In this document: positions 42,792 to 50,297 of the stretch, in pieces
How the letters are laid out: each line of letters starts with the position of its first letter
Numbering within the stretch: position 1 is the first letter of the stretch
Source: Akkermansiaceae bacterium UBA3385
Lineage (GTDB): Bacteria; Verrucomicrobiota; Verrucomicrobiia; Verrucomicrobiales; Akkermansiaceae
DNA: 64,000 bases
Assembly (NCBI GenBank): GCA_002358905.1
Contig: DEPT01000061.1
Location: 1 to 64,000, forward strand
Direction of reading: 5' to 3'
Notes under the pieces: model-generated
Told to the model about the DNA's origin: nothing
Databases searched by the model: none
What the model saw: the letters and a program-made list of their open reading frames with translations, nothing else
Program-made: the position numbers and the translations under genes

Positions 42792-43846
42792 TGCATGAGC
42801 GAGTACTGATACTTACCAAGAGAATGCCAGGACTGGCGGACCTCAAGCCCTGCTTCACGCACACATTCCTCCATTTCAGCAGCAGTATAGAACTTACTGT
42901 TACCATTGGCCATGCATGTGAAATACAGGGAGCCCTGTGCCAGGGAATATGCGGCGGCATCAAATGTCTGACAATCTATAAACGGCTCAGAAATGAAAAT
43001 GCTACCACCAGGCAAAAGCACGGCTGCAGCCTTGCGCAGGATATGAACTATCTGCTCATGTGAGAAGCAGTCCAGGAACTGAGACATCCACACCACGCTT
43101 GCTCCAGTAGGCCAGGGTGCATCACTCAGCACATTCGCGGCAGCATAACGGCAACGCTCCCCTGCCCATGCCATATTAGCACGGGCCATTTCCAGCTGGC
43201 CCGGAAGATCGACTATCGTCACATTGGCATCCTCCACCGTGCGCAGGAGACATCCGGCAAACTTACCGGTGTTACCACCTACGTCAAACACATTCTCAAG
43301 AGACGCATTCGTGCGCATCAACTCAATAGCCTGTGCAAAGAAAGCATCAGAGTAGAGATGGTCAAACGTAAACCAGCTTGTGCGGGCTGGCTCCGGCAGG
43401 CGCGAAAGGCCCTCATAAATGGTGGGCCATTCGCCAAACACCTTAAGCCCGGCGGGTTTACTTTCCTCCAGAGACTCCCAGAGTTTATCAGCTCCAAGAT
43501 AACATACGTCTGCCACAAAATCAAAATTGGCGCGGGTCATTTCATCGCTCAGCAAGCAGTATCCCACATCACTAAGCGTCAACGTACCATCCTCTGATTC
43601 AGTCAGTACCCCAGCAGTCACACCGGATTCCGTGAGCACATCAGCCATATATCGGCCATAACGGGAAACAAGATCAGCTCTTGTCGCAGGCTGATTATTT
43701 TCGAGATATTCCAGCATACCGCATTTGAGCATGGCTCGAACAGCCTGGAATGCGAGCGGGCCAAAAGCAATCTGCTGAGCTGCAGCCAAAGCACGCACCA
43801 TACGAGGGGGAGTATTACGTTTGCGCCTACGAGGTTCTGATTTCAT
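42776..43846 (-). CDS. SAM-dependent methyltransferase of the polyene cluster
   Basis: A 356-residue methyltransferase of the acetylserotonin/O-methyltransferase-like type: an N-terminal winged-helix dimerisation part (AVRAMLKCGMLEYLENNQPATRADLVSRYGRY), the SAM site NVFDVGGNTGKFAG, VTIVDLPGQLEMAR and a C-terminal DCFSHEQIVHILRKAAAVLLPGGSIFISEPF. It would methylate the aryl head group or a hydroxyl of the product. The frame opens further upstream, but a consensus promoter (43866-43894) lies in that extension, so ATG 43846 is chosen. Confidence 0.85.
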   Translation of the reverse strand: MKSEPRRRKRNTPPRMVRALAAAQQIAFGPLAFQAVRAMLKCGMLEYLENNQPATRADLVSRYGRYMADVLTESGVTAGVLTESEDGTLTLSDVGYCLLSDEMTRANFDFVADVCYLGADKLWESLEESKPAGLKVFGEWPTIYEGLSRLPEPARTSWFTFDHLYSDAFFAQAIELMRTNASLENVFDVGGNTGKFAGCLLRTVEDANVTIVDLPGQLEMARANMAWAGERCRYAAANVLSDAPWPTGASVVWMSQFLDCFSHEQIVHILRKAAAVLLPGGSIFISEPFIDCQTFDAAAYSLAQGSLYFTCMANGNSKFYTAAEMEECVREAGLEVRQSWHSLGKYQYSLMQCVLA

Positions 43847-43865
43847 GATAATAATTAGCCCCAGA

Positions 43866-43960
43866 TATGTAACAGAAAACGGCATCTTTGTCAACTCGTA
43901 TTTAATGACTCGCACATATTCAATTTTACGTTGACATGAGGAGGCGTTAAGTGATATAAC
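43866..43960. promoter_or_regulatory. Divergent promoter pair in the polyene cluster
   Basis: Minus strand: TTGACA (43889-43894), 17 bases, TACATA (43866-43871), serving methyltransferase to exporter. Plus strand: TTGACA (43931-43936), 18 bases, TATAAC (43955-43960), serving ketoreductase onward with a leader of about 50 bases. The two -35 boxes lie 36 bases apart, so one regulator could act on both. Confidence 0.7.
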
Positions 43961-44019
43961 ATGCGAGCTCTGCACTAACTCTTATATAAACTGAACTTTC
44001 ATCCATCTTTTTTCTCCAT

Positions 44020-44760
44020 ATGCCTCATTCCCCTTCTCTTAAATGGTGCCTGATTACAGGCTCAAGTCGCGGCATAGGTGCTGCCATTGCGCGCAAGCTC
44101 GCAAGTGAAGGATACGCCCTCATCCTGCACGCCCGCAACAATCGTCAGGCATGCGATGACCTGGCTGCAGAGCTCACAGCTGGCGGCACCCCCTGTCGCG
44201 TGCTCATGTTTGACATTGCGGACAGAGACGCAACAATTCAGGCATTGAAAGCAGATATTGAGGAACACGGTCCCTATTACGGCATCGTGTGCAATGCCGG
44301 CATTACCCGGGATACACCCTTCCCGGCCATGCAAGGAGAACAATGGGATGCAGTACTCCGCACCGATCTGGACTCTTTCTACAATATCCTGTCGCCCTGC
44401 GTCATGCCGATGATTCAAGGCCGAAAAGGCGGCAGAATCATTACCATTTCATCAGTTTCGGGAGTTGCCGGTAATCGTGGACAGGTAAATTACAGCGCAG
44501 CCAAGGCTGGCATCATCGGGGCAACCAAAGCGCTGGCTCTGGAACTGGCAAAACGAAAAATCACAGTGAACTGTATCGCCCCTGGCATTATCGAAACTGA
44601 CATGATTGAAGGACTTCCCCTGGAAGAAATGCAGAAGATGGTTCCCCTGCGCAGACTGGGCAAGCCCGAAGACATCGCAGCTACCGTAGCATTCCTTATG
44701 TCGGATGGAGCATCCTATATTACCCGCCAGGTCATTAACGTAAACGGAGGTCTAGTATGA
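44020..44760 (+). CDS. 3-oxoacyl-ACP reductase (FabG/ApeQ-like)
   Basis: A 246-residue short-chain dehydrogenase: GSSRGIGAAIARKLA cofactor loop, CNAGITRD, catalytic Ser in ISSVSGVAGNRGQVN, YSAAKAG (Tyr/Lys) and PGIIETDM. It reduces 3-ketoacyl-ACP with NADPH during polyene chain growth. It overlaps the next ketosynthase by four bases. The enzyme is complete and of normal length. Confidence 0.93.
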   Translation: MPHSPSLKWCLITGSSRGIGAAIARKLASEGYALILHARNNRQACDDLAAELTAGGTPCRVLMFDIADRDATIQALKADIEEHGPYYGIVCNAGITRDTPFPAMQGEQWDAVLRTDLDSFYNILSPCVMPMIQGRKGGRIITISSVSGVAGNRGQVNYSAAKAGIIGATKALALELAKRKITVNCIAPGIIETDMIEGLPLEEMQKMVPLRRLGKPEDIAATVAFLMSDGASYITRQVINVNGGLV

Positions 44761-45989
44761 GCAGAAGAGTAGTCATCACAGGCATGGCCGCCATCAGCAC
44801 GCTGGGGCGTACAGAGAAAGAGATTCTGCAGAACCTGAAAGCGCAGAAAAATGCCACACGTCACATGGATGAGTGGGTCGATATTCATGGTCTGCGCTCT
44901 CATCTTTTTGCAACGCTTAAGGACTACACGCCTCCAGCAGATTTTCCGCGCAAAAAGACGCGCACCATGTCCAGTGTTTCGCTGATGGCTGTTGATTGCA
45001 CACGCGAAGCTTTGCGCGATGCTGGTCTGGAAGGCAGTGAAGTACTGACCAGCGGACGCACCGGCGTAGCGTATGGTTCCTGTTCCGGCTCACTTCAAGC
45101 CATGAAAGGGTGCGTCACCCTGCTTGAAGAGAAAAGCACGCGGGACATGAACTCTACCACCTACATCAAAATGATGGGACAGACCATTCCGGTGAATCTT
45201 TCACTTTTCTTCGGAACCAAGGGAAGGCTGATAAACAGCAGCACAGCCTGTACATCCGGCAGTGTCTCCATCGGCATGGCATATGAAGCAATCCTTATGG
45301 GCAGACAGGATGTAATGATTGCCGGCGGAGCAGAAACATGCAACGTTGTACAGACCGCCGTGTTTGATACACTTTTTGCTACAAGCACGCGTAACGACAC
45401 TCCGGAGATAACACCTGCACCATTTGATGCAAATCGTGATGGACTTGTGCTTGGAGAAGGCGCCTGTACCCTCATTCTCGAAGAGCTTGAACACGCACTT
45501 GCACGCGGAGCTCGCATCTACGCAGAACTGGTCGGGTTCGGCACCAATACGGACGGCATGCATGTAACCAACCCGAACGCAGAAACCATGAAAAACGCCA
45601 TGGCAGAAGCGCTCGAACTTGCAGGGCTCACCCCCGGAGACATTGGCTATGTAAGCATGCATGGCACAGGGACACAGAATGGAGATATTGCAGAAACAAC
45701 GGCAACTCGCACTATTTTCACCACACCTGTTCCCGGCAGTTCACTCAAGAGCTACACCGGTCATACACTGGGTGCATGCGGTGCATTGGAATCCATGGTC
45801 AGCATCATCATGATGCGGGAGGGTTGGTTCCATCCGAATCTCAATCTCAATACCCTGGACGAAAACTGCCACGGAGTGGACTTTATTACCGGCTCTGGCA
45901 GAACCATCGAAACAGAGTATGTAATGAATAATAACTTTGCTTTCGGCGGCATCAACACCAGCCTTATTTTCCGCAAATGGGAAAACTGA
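44757..45989 (+). CDS. Beta-ketoacyl-ACP synthase II-type (ApeR-like)
   Basis: A 410-residue condensing enzyme with active Cys165 in SSTACTSGS, SMHGTGTQNGD and LKSYTGHTLGACGALE. It is FabF-like over the full length and would be the main elongating ketosynthase, paired with the chain-length-factor-like gene that starts 13 bases before its end. This arrangement (KR-KS-CLF-acyltransferase) is characteristic of aryl polyene and type II polyketide systems. Confidence 0.92.
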   Translation: MSRRVVITGMAAISTLGRTEKEILQNLKAQKNATRHMDEWVDIHGLRSHLFATLKDYTPPADFPRKKTRTMSSVSLMAVDCTREALRDAGLEGSEVLTSGRTGVAYGSCSGSLQAMKGCVTLLEEKSTRDMNSTTYIKMMGQTIPVNLSLFFGTKGRLINSSTACTSGSVSIGMAYEAILMGRQDVMIAGGAETCNVVQTAVFDTLFATSTRNDTPEITPAPFDANRDGLVLGEGACTLILEELEHALARGARIYAELVGFGTNTDGMHVTNPNAETMKNAMAEALELAGLTPGDIGYVSMHGTGTQNGDIAETTATRTIFTTPVPGSSLKSYTGHTLGACGALESMVSIIMMREGWFHPNLNLNTLDENCHGVDFITGSGRTIETEYVMNNNFAFGGINTSLIFRKWEN

Positions 45990-46534
45990 ACGCACCATAC
46001 GCGATTAAAGCAGCCGTATTCTGCACAGAAGCTCCCGGTGGCATACCTCGTGGAGTCTTTCCCTGCGCGCCTCCCAGGCGGCTCAGCAATCTGAGCAAAG
46101 CCTGTCTATCCTGCGTGGTTCAACTTGTTGCTGAATGCGGAGATGGAATTTTACAGTTGCCGGTTGTCTATGCGAGTCGACACGGAGAACTTGAACGCAC
46201 GCACGCTTTGTTTGAGGAATGGAGAGAATATGGCGAAATGTCACCGGCTGGATTCTCTCTTTCTGTTCACAATGCAACCGCCTCATTGCTGGGACTTGCA
46301 TCACACAACCAGAACAACAGTACAACTCTGGCCGCAGGCGAGGGTTCCTTAGCCATGGGCATACTTGAAGCATCCATGTTCTGCAGGAATGGTGGCGACT
46401 GTCTCCTCGTATACGGCGATACTTATCCGGAACTGAACTCCGCCGCTTTACTGATTACCTCAGGAGACAGCACCCCCCTTCCCTCAACCTTCAGCGAGCT
46501 TCAAACAACATGGAACACAAACTCCCGCCCATGA
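45977..46534 (+). CDS. Ketosynthase-like chain-length factor (ApeC-like)
   Basis: A 185-residue protein resembling the short beta-ketoacyl synthase N-terminal-like family found only in aryl polyene clusters. Visible is FSLSVHNATASLLGLASHNQNNSTTLAAGEGSLAMGILEA, in which the active Cys of true ketosynthases is absent. It likely forms a heterodimer with the preceding ketosynthase. It overlaps both neighbours (13 and 25 bases). Confidence 0.82.
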   Translation: MGKLNAPYAIKAAVFCTEAPGGIPRGVFPCAPPRRLSNLSKACLSCVVQLVAECGDGILQLPVVYASRHGELERTHALFEEWREYGEMSPAGFSLSVHNATASLLGLASHNQNNSTTLAAGEGSLAMGILEASMFCRNGGDCLLVYGDTYPELNSAALLITSGDSTPLPSTFSELQTTWNTNSRP

Positions 46535-47268
46535 GCTTTCCGACCCGCGTACGATGCGTACTCGCGGTTATGGATTATTTTCTCTTCGGATTCGGAGGGC
46601 TGTGTGTGTCTATTGTATTGTTGATACTAAGACCCTTTTTCCCGAACAGAAGAGAGCGGGAACTGGGTAGCAGAACCCTGCAGTATTCATGGAAGCTCAT
46701 GTGCCTGCTGCTGCGGAGCACATGGAATCTCCGACTCAATGCACCGCAGAAACGGGAAATGGAGCAAATTCGCTCCTCCATCATTGTGGCTAATCATCCA
46801 TCGTTGATAGATGTGGTCATTCTGACAGCCATCATCCCGAAATGCATGCTGATTGTGAAGCCGGCGCTGATGCGGTGGCCTTTCCTGAGACCCATTCTCC
46901 GCAGACTCTGTATTGTGAATGACGGCAATTCTTCAGCCATGCTCGAACATGCCGAAGAAGCCATCAAACAGGGTTTTAACATTATTATTTTCCCAGAAGG
47001 GACCCGGACAAGTCCCGGCAAGAAAAACAAGCTTCACAGGGGTGCGTGCCACCTGGCCATCCGCAGTGGAGCCCCCATTGTCCCCATTCGTATTGAAACC
47101 AGCCAGCCATTCCTGACCAAGGAAGTCCCATGGTGGTATGTAGGTGAACACTGCCCCGTATTCACGCTGACCTTACACGATTCCATCACGGCCAGAAAAG
47201 GAGAGCCCGCACACCCTGAAGCCGTGAGACTCAGTAAGGAAATAGCAGCGCGCCTGGGATTAGATTAA
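46510..47268 (+). CDS. 1-acylglycerol-3-phosphate-type acyltransferase (ApeD-like)
   Basis: A 252-residue PlsC-like enzyme with an N-terminal membrane segment (22-42), catalytic NHPSLIDVVIL (His96, Asp101) and FPEGTRTSPGKKNKLHRGACHLAI. It would acylate a lysolipid or glycosyl acceptor with the polyene chain. Its stop overlaps the convergent adenylation/dehydratase gene by nine bases. Confidence 0.88.
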   Translation: MEHKLPPMSFPTRVRCVLAVMDYFLFGFGGLCVSIVLLILRPFFPNRRERELGSRTLQYSWKLMCLLLRSTWNLRLNAPQKREMEQIRSSIIVANHPSLIDVVILTAIIPKCMLIVKPALMRWPFLRPILRRLCIVNDGNSSAMLEHAEEAIKQGFNIIIFPEGTRTSPGKKNKLHRGACHLAIRSGAPIVPIRIETSQPFLTKEVPWWYVGEHCPVFTLTLHDSITARKGEPAHPEAVRLSKEIAARLGLD

Positions 47269-48954
47269 ATATGCCGGGCTCTTTCCGGATCCACACACAG
47301 AAAGGCGACCCTGGCACGCTTTTGCTTCATTGTGAAGCAGCAGGATTTCCGCAGTGACCGAGTCCCCCTTGCGGCTCAGCGTGACTAATTGCTCATTACC
47401 AGGCAATGTTTCAGCTGAGAATTTGAGACGTACAATACCGTCTGCACGTAATCCCCAGTAATTGTTCAGCAGAACACTCAGGCTCTGTAGAATAACCACG
47501 CCTGGAACAATGGGATATCCCGGGAAGTGCCCGGTGAGATACGCAGAATCCTTCACATACAACAATTTGAACACCAGCCTATCGGCCGATTTTGCAACTG
47601 GTCTCATCAGCGGCAGTTGCAAGGAACAGTTGAACAATGTTTCGATGGCAGATTGAGTTACCTTACCCTGCGCATTGCAGGGCAATTCTCCGACTATGCG
47701 CCATTTTCGGGGCAAGAGCGTTTGCTCAACCTGATGTGAAAGCACAACACGAAGTGCCTTTTTGAAACCGGCGTACCCCTCAGACTGAAGAAGTTGCACT
47801 CCTTTCAGAGATGGCACCACAGCAACAGCCATACGGGCAACTCGCTGTTGTGCAGGTACAAGGGCGTAGGCCTGGTCCACCAGTTCACTGTTCACAAGGC
47901 ATTTTTCCACCTCGCTCAGGGATACGCGCTTATCGGCCAGCTTCACTATTCTATCCACTCTGGGCAGAAGGCGGAAACGACCTCCAGTCAGAATCTCTGC
48001 AGAATCACCCAGGTAAGCAGGCATGCCCGACAACACTGCTGGTGAATAAATATGCATCCCTCCTTCAGGGTGCAGCTCCATCCGCACCTGCTCAAACCGT
48101 TGCCATTCCGAAGATTCCAATGGCATACGATATGCAGCTACCCCTGTTTCGGAACTACCGAAAATTTCATAAACCCGGGCATCAGTCACCTCTGCTACCC
48201 TGCGTGCCACCGTCAACGGTAAAGGAGCTCCTGCGGAAAGCAAGCGAATCGGGCGGTGTGCCAAGGGAGAAAGGTCCACATTATCAGCCCAAACCCGAAG
48301 GAACGCGGGAGTTGTCACCAACCACGCAAGGCATCCGGGAGTAGCCAGTGAGTCCACCCGGCTAAGCCAGGGAGTCAGTCCGCTGAAAGGCATCGTATCG
48401 CTTAACATACAACGGCTAATTGGCAACAAAAGGCCGAAAATAATGCCGTATGCATGGTGAAAACTTACCGTAGAAAACACTTCCGTAGGTGTCTCATTCT
48501 CTGGAAACACCTCCTCAAGCATCTCCAGCTCAGCCTCCAGGTTGGCAAAGCTACGCTGAATTCTTTTGGGCTCACCCGTGCTGCCGGATGTATAAAACTC
48601 AACCGCAACGCGCGAAGAATCAACAGCTGTTAAAGTGGCAGGTCCCTCAGCCTTAGGCAATTCATGCACGAAGACAGTTCCGGGAGCTTCCAGGCCAGCG
48701 CGGGTATTTTCGCACAAGTTTCCAGGCAGAATCGTCCTGACACCGGCATATAGACATGCCATCAGCCCCACGGCAAAATCATAGTTATCATCCGCATGCA
48801 ATACTGCAGTTTCTGCTCCACAACATTTGATAGCCTGAACAAGGCGAGCAACTTCACTACGGAAGGCCCCCAGGCTAACAATGCAATCCCGACGGCGGAA
48901 CAAAGGAGTATCTGCCTGTATATCTGATACTAAAAGACGTGATGGCAAAATCAT
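47260..48954 (-). CDS. Adenylation enzyme fused to a hot-dog dehydratase (ApeH-ApeI-like)
   Basis: A 564-residue fusion. Residues 1-440 are an AMP-forming acyl-activating enzyme: YTSGSTGEPKRIQRS, FGSSETG, FRLLPRVDRIVKLADKRVSLSEVEKCL and a terminal LPCNAQGKVTQ with the catalytic Lys. Residues about 450-564 are a FabZ/ApeI-like hot-dog domain, with GHFPGYPIVPGVVILQSL. The first part would load the aryl or acyl starter onto an ACP; the second would dehydrate the growing chain. These are separate genes in the well-studied clusters. It follows the membrane-protein gene after 12 bases. Confidence 0.87.
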   Translation of the reverse strand: MILPSRLLVSDIQADTPLFRRRDCIVSLGAFRSEVARLVQAIKCCGAETAVLHADDNYDFAVGLMACLYAGVRTILPGNLCENTRAGLEAPGTVFVHELPKAEGPATLTAVDSSRVAVEFYTSGSTGEPKRIQRSFANLEAELEMLEEVFPENETPTEVFSTVSFHHAYGIIFGLLLPISRCMLSDTMPFSGLTPWLSRVDSLATPGCLAWLVTTPAFLRVWADNVDLSPLAHRPIRLLSAGAPLPLTVARRVAEVTDARVYEIFGSSETGVAAYRMPLESSEWQRFEQVRMELHPEGGMHIYSPAVLSGMPAYLGDSAEILTGGRFRLLPRVDRIVKLADKRVSLSEVEKCLVNSELVDQAYALVPAQQRVARMAVAVVPSLKGVQLLQSEGYAGFKKALRVVLSHQVEQTLLPRKWRIVGELPCNAQGKVTQSAIETLFNCSLQLPLMRPVAKSADRLVFKLLYVKDSAYLTGHFPGYPIVPGVVILQSLSVLLNNYWGLRADGIVRLKFSAETLPGNEQLVTLSRKGDSVTAEILLLHNEAKACQGRLSVCGSGKSPAYLI

Positions 48955-48966
48955 AATGTTAGAAAA

Positions 48967-49545
48967 TCAATCCAGATTACGTTGTTTATTCTGCACGTAG
49001 CATCGCACCAGAAATTCGCCGGCAAGCAGCAAACCAATGAGGATGTATGAGATACAGCCGTTATATAAAGTCCAGATGTTCCAATTTCCTACTAATGCCG
49101 TAATGGTCGACACGGCGATATTAAAACAAAAGAATCCCACCCAGACCCATGTAACTTTCCGACAATAGGAAATTGCTGAATCGGGCAAAGGTTCATCACG
49201 GCTCGCCAGCCGGGCAAAACGTTCTATCATCGTAGGTGGTGTTATCAAAGTGCTTGCGAACTGAGTCAGAAGCACCAGACTCACCAGAATGGGGTATAAT
49301 TTAAAAAAATCCGGGGCATCAGTCACGGCAACAGCCACGAACAGAAGAAGGGCTACTGCAGGACTGAGCAATTTTGCCAGGCGTCGCGTTTTGCACCATT
49401 GAACAATGCAGACAAGAGCTAATACAGGCAAGATATATAAACAAATCTCCTGCAAATGCTCCCGAAAAGAAGTGAGTACCCACAGCACGAGCAGTGGGTA
49501 CAACACTGCGCAGATTCCTGCCAGAATTTTCAATACTCGAATCAT
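48967..49545 (-). CDS. Small polytopic membrane protein (ApeG/COG4648-like)
   Basis: A 192-residue protein with five or six hydrophobic segments (ILAGICAVLYPLLVLWVL, ILPVLALVCIVQW, LSPAVALLLFVAVAV, WVWVGFFCFNIAVSTITALVG, YILIGLLLAGEFLVR). A hydrophobic protein of this size follows the ACPs in aryl polyene clusters; its role is unknown. ATG 49545 overlaps the ACP stop (ATGA), which is preferred over the upstream opening at 49569. Confidence 0.78.
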   Translation of the reverse strand: MIRVLKILAGICAVLYPLLVLWVLTSFREHLQEICLYILPVLALVCIVQWCKTRRLAKLLSPAVALLLFVAVAVTDAPDFFKLYPILVSLVLLTQFASTLITPPTMIERFARLASRDEPLPDSAISYCRKVTWVWVGFFCFNIAVSTITALVGNWNIWTLYNGCISYILIGLLLAGEFLVRCYVQNKQRNLD

Positions 49546-49802
49546 GCACCGGCTTCTACAGCCTTGCATATCACATCCAGCAATCCGCCGTAATTGCGGA
49601 CCTCCTTGAAGTCTTCCGGTGTGAGAGTCACTTCAAATTGTTTCTGAACGCGTACAACAATATCCACGGCGTCTATGCTGTCCAGATCAAATTCCTCAAA
49701 CAGATTGGTTTCGTCGTTCAGAGTGTTGCCTTCCAGCTCAATGGAAAAATCATTCTCCAGCACCTCGCGTACAAAAGCATCTACTTTTTCTCTGGTCGTC
49801 AT
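49542..49802 (-). CDS. Acyl carrier protein, second of pair (ApeF-like)
   Basis: An 86-residue acidic ACP. The phosphopantetheine Ser lies in FDLDSIDAVDIVVRVQKQF. It carries the growing chain for the cluster. Nine bases separate it from the first ACP and it is coupled to the membrane-protein gene. Confidence 0.92.
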   Translation of the reverse strand: MTTREKVDAFVREVLENDFSIELEGNTLNDETNLFEEFDLDSIDAVDIVVRVQKQFEVTLTPEDFKEVRNYGGLLDVICKAVEAGA

Positions 49803-49811
49803 ATTACTCTA

Positions 49812-50093
49812 TCAGTTTTGCTGATTCTTCATGATAAATGCAGCGAGCGTAGCCACGGTTGCAAAATGGCTGTCTACATTCTCAGTCTCCTTATCCAGAG
49901 TCACATGATAGCGGCGGCGCAGCATGGTGCTGATTTCCATCGCGTCAATAGAGTCGAGAGCAAGACCGTCCTCTGTGAACAGAGGTGTCTCAGGAGTAAT
50001 GGTAACATCATCCTGAAGGTCCGCAACCTCGATTATCAGTTCCTGTAGCTCCTGAATTAATGATTCGAGCTTTTTAGTTTCGTCGTTGTTCAT
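49812..50093 (-). CDS. Acyl carrier protein, first of pair (ApeE-like)
   Basis: A 93-residue ACP from ATG 50093 with the attachment motif GLALDSIDAMEISTMLRRRY. The frame opens at TTG 50132, which is the promoter -35, so the ATG ten bases after the -10 is chosen. It heads the block of ACP, ACP, membrane protein and adenylation fusion. Confidence 0.92.
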   Translation of the reverse strand: MNNDETKKLESLIQELQELIIEVADLQDDVTITPETPLFTEDGLALDSIDAMEISTMLRRRYHVTLDKETENVDSHFATVATLAAFIMKNQQN

Positions 50094-50103
50094 GAGAGCC
50101 TGC

Positions 50104-50132
50104 ATTCTAACAATCCACCTGCACTCTGTCAA
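50104..50132 (-). promoter_or_regulatory. Promoter of the ACP block
   Basis: On the minus strand TTGACA (50127-50132), 17 bases, TAGAAT (50104-50109), then ten bases to ATG 50093: near-leaderless and close to consensus. Confidence 0.72.
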
Positions 50133-50215
50133 TGCTTTGTCACGTTCATTTCGTTCAAAAATAACATTAATTCATTCTCCTCACCTTATTCACTCCCCTT
50201 CTCGTAAATATTTTC

Positions 50216-50243
50216 TTGCTTTAACAGACTGACCTGTTACAAT
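50216..50243 (+). promoter_or_regulatory. Promoter of the SGNH/PEP-CTERM gene
   Basis: TTGCTT (50216-50221), 16 bases, TACAAT (50238-50243). Unlike many genes here, the leader is about 48 bases long. Confidence 0.55.
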
Positions 50244-50297
50244 AACACATTATCCCTCCTCGACTAGTGGGATATCAAATTCATCACTCAACGCACC

